Origin: an uncultured Clostridium sp.
Lineage (GTDB): Bacteria; Bacillota; Clostridia; Clostridiales; Clostridiaceae
Direction: 5' to 3'
DNA length: 64,000 bases
Assembly: GCF_947039605.1 (NCBI RefSeq)
Contig: NZ_CAMQZG010000009.1
Coordinates: 19,841-83,840 of the forward strand
Positions within the stretch are counted from its first letter, which is position 1; each line of letters begins with the position of its first letter. A program made the translations under genes and the position numbers. This document shows positions 27,027-36,416 of the stretch, one piece after another. The notes beneath the pieces were generated by a model. That model ran no database searches. It worked only from the letters and a program-made list of their open reading frames with translations, and was not told where the DNA came from.

Positions 27027-28115
27027 TTAGAGGTCTTTAAAGTATTTTTTAATTTCCTTTACAACCTCATCATCTTTATTAATTGCTTCCGCAAGTTTTA
27101 AATGCTTTTTAGCATTCTCTATATCATCATTATGAACATAGCACATTATAAGATTAGTGCACACCTCTACATCCTTTGTACCTTCAAATGCTTTTCTAAA
27201 ACAATTTATAGCATTATCATAATCAGCAAGTGATGCATAGTTTATTCCAAGTTCATTTACTACCTCTACTATATTAGTATCAAGTGCCTGACTCTCATTA
27301 AGATAGTATATTGCTTTTTCAAAATTCCCAAGTCTTCTGTAACATGAACCTATGTAAAATCTAAGGATTGCATCCTCTTCAAACTTATCTGCTAAAGGTA
27401 AGAATTTTGTAAGTGCTGTTGTAGGGTCTTCTATTAATGCTTTTTTTCCCTCTTCATATGCACTAGCGTCTTCTACTTCTTCACATAAGGCTTCTATCTC
27501 TGAAGTTTTTTCTCCACCCTTATTGATATATTCATTTATATCAACTAAAGCGTTACTAAGTTTTTCTTTATCCTTATTTGCAAGTGCTGCATAAAGATAT
27601 GGGAAAGCTTCTTTATCAAATAATTCTTTAGCTTTATCTGATATATCAAGTTGAGTATCATTATATGCACTATTAGCCTCTCTTAAAGCTTCACATACAA
27701 GTAAAGTCTTTTCATAAGTTTCTTTGCTTGCTTCAAACTCACATAATCCTAAAAGAAGCATTAAAGCATCCTCAAGTTCATTTTCTTTAGTTTTATCTGC
27801 AATAAGACTTCTTATTAATTTTTCTGAATCCTTAACTAATGGGATTATCTTTTTATAATCACTATTAAATTTTAATTTTTTATCTCCACCCATAGCGAAA
27901 AACATACCTTCTACAAAATAATTTATAGGAAGTTTATCAAGTTTTAAACCACTTTTCACATCTTGATTTAAGTGTACTGGGTCTATTGGTATGTATAGAT
28001 CTTTTATTTTATAATCCTTATTATCTGCTCCTAATGCTTGTAAAAATCCATCTGCATTAATCTCCATAAATAGTAATCTTGCTAATTTATCTTTTGAATA
28101 TTCATTAAAATCCAA
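27027..28115 (-). CDS. Tetratricopeptide-repeat protein
   Basis: The 362-residue cytosolic protein shows TPR units in its C-terminal third (about 225-360), for example 'AILRFYIGSCYRRLGNFEKA', 'VVNELGINYASLADYDNA' and 'VCTNLIMCYVHNDDIENA'. The N-terminal two thirds are helical and acidic without a recognised domain. The start is a TTG (28115) with GAGGAG 12 bases upstream. TPR domains bind protein partners; the partner is unknown. It is directly upstream of the cyclodeaminase-like gene. Confidence 0.8.
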   Translation of the reverse strand: MDFNEYSKDKLARLLFMEINADGFLQALGADNKDYKIKDLYIPIDPVHLNQDVKSGLKLDKLPINYFVEGMFFAMGGDKKLKFNSDYKKIIPLVKDSEKLIRSLIADKTKENELEDALMLLLGLCEFEASKETYEKTLLVCEALREANSAYNDTQLDISDKAKELFDKEAFPYLYAALANKDKEKLSNALVDINEYINKGGEKTSEIEALCEEVEDASAYEEGKKALIEDPTTALTKFLPLADKFEEDAILRFYIGSCYRRLGNFEKAIYYLNESQALDTNIVEVVNELGINYASLADYDNAINCFRKAFEGTKDVEVCTNLIMCYVHNDDIENAKKHLKLAEAINKDDEVVKEIKKYFKDL

Positions 28116-28141
28116 TATTAATTACAACTCCTCTTTCTAAA

Positions 28142-28169
28142 AACATAGGTTGCCCTTTTGAGGCAACCT
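28142..28169 (-). terminator. Terminator of the phosphoglucomutase gene
   Basis: An 8-bp GC-rich stem (AGGTTGCC/GGCAACCT, 28147-28154 with 28062+100 = 28162-28169) is followed on the minus strand by ATGTTTTT. Confidence 0.75.
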
Positions 28170-28177
28170 ACTATTTA

Positions 28178-29908
28178 TTAATTTAATTTCTCATTTATTA
28201 TAGACATAACATCTTTCTCAAACTGAGCACTCTTAGCCTCTGCATCCTCAAGACTTGAACCTTTAACTGATAAGTAAACTTTCATTTTTGGTTCTGTCCC
28301 TGATGGTCTTACAACAAACCATGAATCATCCTCTAAAACATATTTTAACACATTTGATTTTGGAAGGTCTATATTTTTTTGCTCTGCTGTTAAGTTATTA
28401 AGCTCTTTACTTAATTTATAATCAAATGCAGTAACAATTTTAACTCCTGCAACTTCTGAAATTGTTGTATTTCTTAAAGCTTCTATGCAAGCTCCTATTT
28501 TTTCTTGTCCTTCTTTGCCCTCAAGTGTTACTGACACTAAAGTTTCTTTAAAGTATCCATACTTATCATATAAATCTACTAAAGCCTCATATAATGTCTT
28601 TCCTTGCTTCTTATAGTATAGTGTCATCTCAGCAATCATTTGGGCAGCAACTACTGCATCCTTATCTCTTGCTTGTGTTCCTATAAGGTAACCATAACTC
28701 TCTTCAAATCCTAATAAATACTCATACTCATTAGTTTTTTCAAACTCAGTCATCATTTCCCCAATATATTTAAATCCTGTAAGAAGGTCAAATAACTTAA
28801 CTCCATACTCATCTGTAATTTTTCTTACAGCTTCTGTTGTAACTATAGTTTTTGTTACCGCCCCATTCTTTGGAAGTCTATTCATTTCTTTTAATGATGA
28901 AATTACATAGTGAGTTAAAAGTATTCCTGTTTGATTACCTGATAATACTTTATACTCTCCACTATTATCTTTTACAACAACCCCAATTCTATCACAGTCT
29001 GGATCTGTTCCAAATATAACATCAGCTCCAACTTCTTCTGAAAGTTTTAAAGCAAGTTCAAATACTTTTGGATCTTCTGGATTTGGATATGGTGCTGTTG
29101 GGAATTCTCCATCTGGAAGTTCTTGTTCTTTAACAACATTAACATTCTCATATCCAAGTTCTGATAAAATCCTTCTTACAGGCACGTTTCCTGAACCATG
29201 AATAGGTGTATAAACTATATTTAAATCTTTAGCATATTCTTTTACTAATTCTTCTCTTATAGTAACTTTTTTAAGTTCAGTCATAAATGCTGCATCTACT
29301 TCTTCACCAATATAAACAAGAAGTCCTGCTTCTATCGCAGCCTCTTCACTCATTGTTTTTATGTCATTATAATCTTCTATGTTATTTACATATGTTATAA
29401 CTTTTCCAGCTGGCTCATCAGTAAGTTGGCATCCATTCTCATCATAAGCCTTGTACCCATTATAAATCTTAGGATTATGTGAAGCTGTAAGAACTATTCC
29501 ACCATTACACTTTAAATATCTTACTGCAAATGATAATAAAGGTGTAGGTCTTAAACTTTCAAATAAGTATACCTTTATCCCATTAGCTGCTAAATTAAGT
29601 GCTGCTGCTTTTGAAAATACATCTGATTTATTTCTTGAATCATATGCTATTGCAACTGATATATTTTCTTTATATTCATTATTTAAAAAGTTAGCAAAAC
29701 CTTGAGTAGCTTTTCCAACTGTTGTTACATTAAGTCTGTTAGTACCTGCACCTATTATTCCTCTAAGTCCGCCTGTACCAAAATCTAATTCTTTATAAAA
29801 TCTATCTTCAATTTCCTTTTTATCACCATTAATTGCTCTAAGCTCTTCCTTTAAATCCTCTGAAATTGTATCAGATGATAACCATTTTTCATACTTTTCT
29901 CTATACAT
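28178..29908 (-). CDS. pgcA: Phosphoglucomutase / phospho-sugar mutase (PgcA type)
   Basis: The 576-residue alpha-D-phosphohexomutase has the phosphoserine loop TASHNPKIYNGYK (Ser143), the metal loop GTDPDCDRIG, the sugar-specificity loop GFEESYGYL and the phosphate-binding loop RPSGTEPKMKVY. It interconverts glucose-1-phosphate and glucose-6-phosphate (or mannose/ribose analogues), feeding UDP-glucose and wall polymers. The length and N-terminus (FGTGGLRGIIGAGTNR) fit the PgcA/PGM2-like branch. The Shine-Dalgarno TAGGAGG is strong. It is followed by its own terminator. Confidence 0.93.
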   Translation of the reverse strand: MYREKYEKWLSSDTISEDLKEELRAINGDKKEIEDRFYKELDFGTGGLRGIIGAGTNRLNVTTVGKATQGFANFLNNEYKENISVAIAYDSRNKSDVFSKAAALNLAANGIKVYLFESLRPTPLLSFAVRYLKCNGGIVLTASHNPKIYNGYKAYDENGCQLTDEPAGKVITYVNNIEDYNDIKTMSEEAAIEAGLLVYIGEEVDAAFMTELKKVTIREELVKEYAKDLNIVYTPIHGSGNVPVRRILSELGYENVNVVKEQELPDGEFPTAPYPNPEDPKVFELALKLSEEVGADVIFGTDPDCDRIGVVVKDNSGEYKVLSGNQTGILLTHYVISSLKEMNRLPKNGAVTKTIVTTEAVRKITDEYGVKLFDLLTGFKYIGEMMTEFEKTNEYEYLLGFEESYGYLIGTQARDKDAVVAAQMIAEMTLYYKKQGKTLYEALVDLYDKYGYFKETLVSVTLEGKEGQEKIGACIEALRNTTISEVAGVKIVTAFDYKLSKELNNLTAEQKNIDLPKSNVLKYVLEDDSWFVVRPSGTEPKMKVYLSVKGSSLEDAEAKSAQFEKDVMSIINEKLN

Positions 29909-30040
29909 AAATTCATCCTCCTAATTATTAACTATAAATAATTATATTATATAAAGTACTATTATAATACTATAATTTAAAACATGAGTATAATTTTAAC
30001 ATATTTCTCGAATATGACTATAGTTTTCATGGAAAATTAA

Positions 30041-30070
30041 AGAAAAAGGGCATCTTATGTCAAGATGCCC
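30041..30070 (-). terminator. Terminator of the L25 gene
   Basis: A perfect 9-bp stem (GGGCATCTT/AAGATGCCC, 30048-30056 with 30062-30070) is followed by a T run on the minus strand. Confidence 0.9.
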
Positions 30071-30078
30071 ACTTAAAT

Positions 30079-30672
30079 TTACTTTTCTTCTACTGCTTCT
30101 TCTACAGTTTCCACAACTTCTTGTCTTTTTTGTTCATAACTTATTGTTGCAATAACACTTTCTAAACTATCTAAGATAGATATTTCACTTGCAAATTCCA
30201 CATCTGCTATTTTAAAGTTATCGCCAATGTTTGCTTTTGTAACATCTATATTTATACTCTTAGGTATACTATCTGCATCACACTTAACTTTTATATTATC
30301 TTTTTGCTTTTGCAAAACTGCACCACTCTTAATAAGTTGCTCTTCACCTGAAAATGTAATTGGTACATTTGCTGTAACCTTTTCATGTGCATTAACTTGT
30401 GCTAAATCAACATGAATTATCTTTCTTGTTATTGCATCTCTTTGCACTTCCTTTATAAGGGCTTTATGGTTAGCTCCATCTAAATTCACACCTACAACAC
30501 TATTTACTCCCTCTTGAAGTATATATTGATTAAGCTCTAGAGCTCCTATTTCAATAAGAGTATTCTGACTAGCCTTTCCATATAAAATCCCTGGAACTTT
30601 CCCTTCTTTTCTTGTTTTTCTAGCCCCATGATGTGTTTCCTTAACTCTTTGATTAATATTTAAATTTTCCAT
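30079..30672 (-). CDS. rplY: Ribosomal protein L25/Ctc (bL25)
   Basis: The 197-residue protein has an N-terminal L25 domain (ETHHGARKTRKEGKVPGILYGK, about 10-95) that binds 5S rRNA and a C-terminal TL5/Ctc beta domain (about 100-185) with an acidic tail. Long Ctc-type forms are general-stress ribosomal proteins in Firmicutes. It has a strong CAGGAGG site and stands alone between terminators. Confidence 0.94.
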   Translation of the reverse strand: MENLNINQRVKETHHGARKTRKEGKVPGILYGKASQNTLIEIGALELNQYILQEGVNSVVGVNLDGANHKALIKEVQRDAITRKIIHVDLAQVNAHEKVTANVPITFSGEEQLIKSGAVLQKQKDNIKVKCDADSIPKSINIDVTKANIGDNFKIADVEFASEISILDSLESVIATISYEQKRQEVVETVEEAVEEK

Positions 30673-30785
30673 AAACTAATCCCTCCTGTAAAGTATCCTG
30701 TCAATTATTCTTAGCAGAAGAGATTATAATTATTCAGGATTTTTTGCAAAAAGAAAAACTTTTTAAATTTAAATTTTATACACAA

Positions 30786-30827
30786 AATAAAATAAGGTAT
30801 AAACAAATAAATTTTTGTTTATACCTT
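30786..30827 (-). terminator. Terminator of the HAD-IB gene
   Basis: A 14-bp stem (30794-30807 with 30814-30827) is followed on the minus strand by ATTTTATTTTG. Confidence 0.75.
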
Positions 30828-30841
30828 ACCTATATATTTTA

Positions 30842-31573
30842 TTAAATTATCTCAACTGAATCTAAATTAATCTTATACGTAACATCTTTTCTTTCAACAA
30901 TTACCTTAATTTTTTCACGCATTTCTTTATGTTCTTTAACTTTTCCTATAAGTTCTCTAGTTGGGTTTATAGCATAAGGATTTCCTACATTTTCAAACAT
31001 TGTAAAGTCCCCTGATGTATCTCCATAAGCAAAACTCTTAGATAAATCTATATCATATTTTTCTGTCAATTCTTTTATAGCATTTTGCTTACTAACAGCA
31101 TCCCACATAGGTGTTATATCCCCTGTGTACTTCTCTTCATCATCAATATTATATATTGTCCCTCTAAAATCATCCATATTATGCTTTCCTGCCATCTCTT
31201 TTACAAGCTCTATTGGTGAACCTGATATAGCTATAACAACATGACCTTGTTCTTTATGCCATTTAATTCTCTCTCTTGTAAAAGTATAAACTCTATCACC
31301 TTTTTGCTCTATAACATTCTTTGCAATATGGTCTATATGATATTTTTTAAGTCCCTTTATAGCATCTATGTATATATCAACCATTTTTAATAAGTACTCG
31401 TCATAGTCGCCTTGTCGCTTGTCCCACTTCACAAAAGCAGGTTTAACTTCATTATCCCACTTTTCTTCTTTTATAAGTTCATACTTTACTATTTTCTTAA
31501 ATACCTCTGTTATTAATCCTTCTCTATAAATCGTTCCATCTATATCAAAGAAAGCTGCTATTCTTTTTTCCAT
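30842..31573 (-). CDS. HAD-IB family phosphatase (SerB/CicA-like)
   Basis: The 243-residue protein has motif I FFDIDGT (nucleophile Asp10, acid/base Asp12), motif II with IAISGSP, and motif III/IV YGDTSGDFTMFENVGNP. It belongs to the HAD subfamily IB with phosphoserine phosphatase and CicA-like phosphatases; the substrate cannot be told. The Shine-Dalgarno AAAGGAGG is optimal. It is a single gene. Confidence 0.88.
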   Translation of the reverse strand: MEKRIAAFFDIDGTIYREGLITEVFKKIVKYELIKEEKWDNEVKPAFVKWDKRQGDYDEYLLKMVDIYIDAIKGLKKYHIDHIAKNVIEQKGDRVYTFTRERIKWHKEQGHVVIAISGSPIELVKEMAGKHNMDDFRGTIYNIDDEEKYTGDITPMWDAVSKQNAIKELTEKYDIDLSKSFAYGDTSGDFTMFENVGNPYAINPTRELIGKVKEHKEMREKIKVIVERKDVTYKINLDSVEII

Positions 31574-31667
31574 AGTAAATTCCTCCTTTGTTTAAAGTAT
31601 CTCAAAATTTGTTAATTATATTATATCATTTTTCAACATAATTTTACAATAGTATCTACAGTAGGTT

Positions 31668-32108
31668 TTATACATCATCTTCTGTTAAAACTTTTATATT
31701 ATTATCAATAAATAATTGGGCTGTTACACCATTACCCTTAATTTTTATATTTGAGAATGTTCCATCATAAACCATTCCCTTTCCACAAGAAGGACTTTTT
31801 GCTTTCAAAATTGCAAGTTCCACTTTATTTTCCTTAGCAATTTTCAAACTCTCCACAGCTCCCCTTAAAAATTCTAAAGTAACATCTTTATCATCATTAG
31901 TTATTATCTTATCTTTATTATCTAATACCCCCTTAGCACTACCTATTATCTCTGCTGGATTTCTTGGCGTTGAAAGCCCACCTAGTTCTTCTGGGCATAT
32001 ACAAACAACCTCTTTATCCTTAATAAAATCTAAAACTTTTTTATTTTTATTATTTCCACCACTATACTTACAATTCTCACCACATAAACAAGCACTCACT
32101 AAAATCAT
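31668..32108 (-). CDS. DUF523 family cysteine-rich protein
   Basis: The 146-residue protein starts MILVSACLCGENCKYSGGNNKN and continues with CPEELGGLSTPRNPAEI and ILKAKSPSCG. This conserved Cys pattern defines DUF523, and the motifs look like metal or nucleotide sites, but no function is known. It is the third gene of the marR-MATE-DUF523 operon, 11 bases after the transporter gene, so it is probably controlled by the same operator. Confidence 0.85.
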   Translation of the reverse strand: MILVSACLCGENCKYSGGNNKNKKVLDFIKDKEVVCICPEELGGLSTPRNPAEIIGSAKGVLDNKDKIITNDDKDVTLEFLRGAVESLKIAKENKVELAILKAKSPSCGKGMVYDGTFSNIKIKGNGVTAQLFIDNNIKVLTEDDV

Positions 32109-32119
32109 ACCCTACACCT

Positions 32120-33448
32120 CTACAAATTATTTTTTCTTTTAAATCTTATAAACATTATACCACCAATTATACACATTAAAATCTCGGTAACTGCCATTGA
32201 CCATATAACTCCATGAAGTCCAAAGAAATAGTGTAAAACTATTATAACAACTATATAAGAAACACCTTGTAATATAGACATTATCATTGTTTCAAAACCT
32301 TGACCTGTTGCTTGGAATACTCCTATAATCAATCCTGTAAACCCATTGAATATAGCCGCTAAAAGCATTACTGATAATATGTAAACTCCAATAGTTATAA
32401 CTTCTTGATTATTTGAAAATCCTCTTATAATTTGATTTCTAAGTATAAAAACTATACTACAAAAAACAAGTAATATTACCGCAATATATGTAAAAGCATA
32501 TTTTAAAGCCTCTTTCATCCTTTTAGTGTTTTTAGCAGCAAAATTATATGCAAAAAGAGGAATTAACCCTAAAAATACTCCCATAGCTAAGAACTCTGGA
32601 ATCTGAGTTATTCTAAGTGCAATCCCAAAAGAAGTTACAACTCCATCACCATACTCAATTGCAAAATTATTAATAAGAAGTGTTACAATAATTATAAATA
32701 TTGCTTGAAAAAGCTCTCCAAGTCCTACTTTATAAATTTCCTGTCTATCACTTAAAGAAATTTTATAATGACTTAAAAATCCTTTTAAATATAAACTTTT
32801 TTTCTCTAAAAAATATATGTAATATGCAACTGCACCAAGATTAGCTAAAATAGTAGCAACTGCTGCTCCTATAACATTAAAATTAAAATATAAAATAAAT
32901 ATAGGGTCTAATACTAAGCTACATATAGAACTTATAACAACTCCATACATTGACTCTTTTGATGCCCCTTCTGCTCTTACAAGCTGTTCTAAGGCAAAAT
33001 TTAATACTATAGAAAATCCCCCTATAAATAAAACTACTATGTACTCTCTTGTATAAGCAAAAGTTTGAGCATTCGCTCCAAGAATTTTTGTTATAAATGA
33101 TGAAAATATAACTGCAATTATTGCAACTATAATTCCACCTATAATACTAGAGTAAAAAGTATACCCAGCTATTTTTTTGCATTTTTCTGTATTTCCCTCA
33201 CCTGCAAGTCTAGAAATAAAAGTTCCACCACCAGCTCCAAAAACATTTCCAATTGCCATTAATACAACAAATACAGGTAATCCAAATGTAATTGCAGAAA
33301 ACATAGCAGTATTATGTAAAAGCCCTATAAAATAAGCATTTATAACACTATAAATAGTTGCAACTGACATACCAATCATCATTGGCACTGCAAGTTTTCT
33401 TACTGATTTTCTAATTGGTGCTTCCTTTAAATAATATTCATTTTCCAT
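32120..33448 (-). CDS. MATE-family multidrug efflux transporter
   Basis: The 442-residue protein has about twelve membrane segments in two similar halves and MATE motifs (PMMIGMSVATIYSVINAYFIG, GAGGGTFISRLAGEG). MATE transporters export cationic drugs or dyes in exchange for Na+ or H+. The gene follows a marR gene by 33 bases, with AAGGAG before the ATG. Regulation by the MarR protein through the upstream inverted repeat is very likely. Confidence 0.93.
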   Translation of the reverse strand: MENEYYLKEAPIRKSVRKLAVPMMIGMSVATIYSVINAYFIGLLHNTAMFSAITFGLPVFVVLMAIGNVFGAGGGTFISRLAGEGNTEKCKKIAGYTFYSSIIGGIIVAIIAVIFSSFITKILGANAQTFAYTREYIVVLFIGGFSIVLNFALEQLVRAEGASKESMYGVVISSICSLVLDPIFILYFNFNVIGAAVATILANLGAVAYYIYFLEKKSLYLKGFLSHYKISLSDRQEIYKVGLGELFQAIFIIIVTLLINNFAIEYGDGVVTSFGIALRITQIPEFLAMGVFLGLIPLFAYNFAAKNTKRMKEALKYAFTYIAVILLVFCSIVFILRNQIIRGFSNNQEVITIGVYILSVMLLAAIFNGFTGLIIGVFQATGQGFETMIMSILQGVSYIVVIIVLHYFFGLHGVIWSMAVTEILMCIIGGIMFIRFKRKNNL

Positions 33449-33481
33449 AAAATACTCCTTATCTTTTGTTCAAATTTCAAA

Positions 33482-33907
33482 TTATAAATTTTTATTTACC
33501 TTATCTAATAAATCTTTTAAAGTTTTACTCTCATCCTCTGTTAATGTGCTATACATTTGAATTTCAATATTATCAAATACATTTTTAAACTCTGCAACAA
33601 GTGCAATACCTTTATCTAAAACATAAATTTTCTTTTGTCTTTCATTTTCCTCATTAATCACTCTTTTTATATATCCTTTTCTCTCAAGTCCTTGAAGCAT
33701 ACTAGTTATACTAGCCTTAGTTTTATTAAACTTTTTAGCTAAATCATTTTGAATAACTCCCTCTTCTTGATGTTTATAAATATAGCCTATCATTTTAGCC
33801 TGCTTTGAATTTAATCCTGTTCCTAAAAGATTAGAATCAGCATTATTTTTTGTCTTTATCCCAATTTCTCTAATTAACCCTGAAATCTCTAAATTTATTT
33901 TTTTCAT
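33482..33907 (-). CDS. MarR-family transcriptional regulator
   Basis: From the ATG at 33907 the protein is 141 residues with a winged HTH (GVIQNDLAKKFNKTKASITSMLQGLERKGYIKRVINEENERQKKIYVLDKG). The first ATG of the open frame (33922) lies within TATGGAGGG, the Shine-Dalgarno, so it is rejected as start. MarR proteins repress efflux genes until a ligand binds. The promoter carries a perfect 15-bp inverted repeat, a good candidate operator for autoregulation. Confidence 0.93.
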   Translation of the reverse strand: MKKINLEISGLIREIGIKTKNNADSNLLGTGLNSKQAKMIGYIYKHQEEGVIQNDLAKKFNKTKASITSMLQGLERKGYIKRVINEENERQKKIYVLDKGIALVAEFKNVFDNIEIQMYSTLTEDESKTLKDLLDKVNKNL

Positions 33908-33930
33908 CCAAAATCCCTCCATATCAATTT

Positions 33931-33977
33931 AGTTTGAATTCTAACTAAATTATAATAGTTAGAATTCAAACTGTCAA
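33931..33977 (-). promoter_or_regulatory. Consensus promoter embedded in a MarR operator
   Basis: On the minus strand TTGACA (33972-33977) and TATAAT (33949-33954) are spaced by exactly 17 bases. A perfect 15-bp inverted repeat (33931-33945 with 33958-33972; AGTTTGAATTCTAAC) places one arm between -35 and -10 and the other just downstream of the -10. Binding would block RNA polymerase. Confidence 0.85.
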
Positions 33978-33997
33978 ATTTATAACTATTATAAAAT

Positions 33998-34036
33998 AAA
34001 AAAAGTTAGTTTAAAGTTTTATCAACTTCAAACTAA
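33998..34036 (-). terminator. Terminator of mutS2
   Basis: An imperfect stem (34005-34018 with 34024-34036; GTTAGTTT/AAACTAAC core) is followed on the minus strand by TTTTTTT. Confidence 0.8.
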
Positions 34037-34044
34037 CCTTTAAA

Positions 34045-36405
34045 TTATTTAAGTTCTACAATAGTAACTCCATTTCCACCTTCACCATAAACTCCAAGTC
34101 TATGATTTTTAACATGTGGATGTCTTTTAAGCATTTTTCCTATTTCATCTCTTAAAACTCCTGTACCCTTACCATGAACTACTGTAACTTCTCTAAGTCC
34201 TCCAATAGCTGCATCATCAAGATATTTATCAGTAGTCATAATAGCATCAATAGAATCAAGTCCTCTTAAATCAACAGATGTAGGTACTACTCTTAAATTA
34301 AGCTTTGATTCTCTTTTTTGTATCTTCTTCTCTTGCTTAGAAACTTTAGCTTTTCTAAGTTCCTTAAGTTTAACATTTATCTTCATTATTCCAGCTTCAA
34401 CTAGAACCTCACCTTTTCTATCAGGCATACTAAGAATTATAACTTTTTGATTTATTCTAGGTAACATTGCTTCCATACCTTCATAAACCTCAGTAAGTTC
34501 CTCACCCTTTTCATCCTCAACCTTTTTGTGAAGTGCCATTTGAGCGTCACTTATCTTATCACGAAGCTTTCCTCTTTGTTTTTCAAGTTCTCTTCTAGCT
34601 TCACTTGTTATACCAAGCTTTTCAAGTTCTCTCATATTTTTAAGGATAGCATCTGCCTCATCCTTAGCTGTATCAAGAATTGACTTTGATTCTCTTCTAG
34701 CCTCAGCATAAGCATTTTCTCTTACTTCATCAATTCTTGCAAGTTTAACATCTAATTTTTCTTTAGCCATCCTTGCCTGAATTTTATATTTTTCAGTATC
34801 TCTTGCATACTTCTCTGCTGCAATATTTTTATCTTGAAGACTTTGAATTAAATCTTCAAACTGAAGTGAATCACTATTTATAAGTTCCTTAGCCTCCTTT
34901 ATAAGATTTTCTGATAATCCAAGTCTTTTTGAAATCTCAAAAGCATTTGACTTACCAGGTATTCCTATTAATAATCTATAAGTTGGGCTAAGTGTCTCTA
35001 TATCAAATTCAACTGAAGCATTCTCTACTCCAATAGTTCTTAAAGCATAACCTTTAAGTTCACTATAGTGAGTTGTTGATAATAATCTACAACCTCTTTT
35101 TCTAAGTGTTTCAAGAATTGCAATAGCAAGTGCAGACCCCTCTGTTGGGTCTGTTCCTGAACCAAGCTCATCAAATAATATAAAACTATTTTCAGTTGCA
35201 TGTTCCATTATATAAACTATATTAGTCATATGAGCTGAGAAAGTAGATAAACTTTGCTCTATACTTTGTTCTTTTCCAATATCAGCATAAATCTCATCAA
35301 AATGTGCAATAGTTGAATTTTCCTCTGCAGGTATTAAAAGACCTGAAAGACCCATAAGTTCTAAAAGTCCAGCTGTCTTTAAAGTTATAGTTTTACCGCC
35401 AGTATTCGGACCTGTAACAACAAGGCTAGTAAAATCTCCACCAAGATAAATACTTGCTGCAACTACATCTTCTCTTGCAATAAGTGGATGCCTTGCTTCG
35501 ATAAGGTCAATCCTTCCTTCTTTGCTTATATTTGGTATAGTACCATCTATAAGACTTGCGTATTTAGCTTTTGCAAATATAAAATCAAATTCAACAATTA
35601 TATTAAAGTTGTTTTGAATATTTTTTATAACACTTTCAACCATGCCTGAAAGTTCTTCTAAAATTCTTTGAATTTCTTTTCTTTCCTCAAGCATAATTTC
35701 TTTAATCTCATTATTTAAATTAACAAGACCAATAGGTTCTATAAATACAGTTGAACCACTAGAACTTTGATCGTGTATAAGTCCTGGTACAGAACCTTTA
35801 AAACTTGCTTTTACAGGAATAACATATCTATCTCCTCTTACTGTAACAAGAGAATCTTGAAGATATTCTGCATTATCCTTAACAAGTACATTAACCTTAT
35901 CTCTAACAGATGCATTTTTTTCTCTTAAAGTTCTTCTTAAATTATATAATTTTGAACTTGCCTTATCAGAAATTTCTTCCTCTCCAACAATAGCATTAAA
36001 GATAGCATCCTCTATATTTTTGTAAGGAACAACTCCAAATACTATATCTTCTAATATTCTAAAACTTTCTTCCTCTTCTTTTCTTTGTAAAAACTCAGAA
36101 AATCTTCTAGCACAACTAAGCATATTAGCTATTTTAAGAAGGGAGAAAGGTCCAAGACTACCACCTTTTCCTGCTCTTATAAGATCTTCTTTAACATCAT
36201 AAAGTCCCTCAAATGGAGGTGTGCCTTTTTTAACTAAAACATCTAGTGCTTCTTTTGTTTCAGCAAGATGCTCAATAATATCATTATATGCCCCATATGG
36301 CGCAAGCTGATTTATCATTTCCTTTGCTGATGATGTAATTGCATACTTTTCTACTAATTTTTTTACCTTATCAAATTCTAAAGTTTTAATAACCTTATTA
36401 TTCAT
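34045..36405 (-). CDS. mutS2: MutS2/RqcU, ribosome-collision ATPase with Smr nuclease domain
   Basis: The 786-residue protein has MutS core and clamp domains, the Walker A loop GPNTGGKT (332-339), Walker B FILFDELGSGTDPTEG, a long coiled coil (about 515-640) and a C-terminal Smr domain (about 710-786) with DLRG (712-715) and HGKGTG (744-749). MutS2 lacks the mismatch-recognition domain. In Bacillus it splits or cleaves at collided ribosomes upstream of RqcH, also encoded in this window. The U32 gene ends 11 bases before the start, so they are probably co-transcribed. Confidence 0.95.
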   Translation of the reverse strand: MNNKVIKTLEFDKVKKLVEKYAITSSAKEMINQLAPYGAYNDIIEHLAETKEALDVLVKKGTPPFEGLYDVKEDLIRAGKGGSLGPFSLLKIANMLSCARRFSEFLQRKEEEESFRILEDIVFGVVPYKNIEDAIFNAIVGEEEISDKASSKLYNLRRTLREKNASVRDKVNVLVKDNAEYLQDSLVTVRGDRYVIPVKASFKGSVPGLIHDQSSSGSTVFIEPIGLVNLNNEIKEIMLEERKEIQRILEELSGMVESVIKNIQNNFNIIVEFDFIFAKAKYASLIDGTIPNISKEGRIDLIEARHPLIAREDVVAASIYLGGDFTSLVVTGPNTGGKTITLKTAGLLELMGLSGLLIPAEENSTIAHFDEIYADIGKEQSIEQSLSTFSAHMTNIVYIMEHATENSFILFDELGSGTDPTEGSALAIAILETLRKRGCRLLSTTHYSELKGYALRTIGVENASVEFDIETLSPTYRLLIGIPGKSNAFEISKRLGLSENLIKEAKELINSDSLQFEDLIQSLQDKNIAAEKYARDTEKYKIQARMAKEKLDVKLARIDEVRENAYAEARRESKSILDTAKDEADAILKNMRELEKLGITSEARRELEKQRGKLRDKISDAQMALHKKVEDEKGEELTEVYEGMEAMLPRINQKVIILSMPDRKGEVLVEAGIMKINVKLKELRKAKVSKQEKKIQKRESKLNLRVVPTSVDLRGLDSIDAIMTTDKYLDDAAIGGLREVTVVHGKGTGVLRDEIGKMLKRHPHVKNHRLGVYGEGGNGVTIVELK

Positions 36406-36416
36406 CCTTTACTCTC

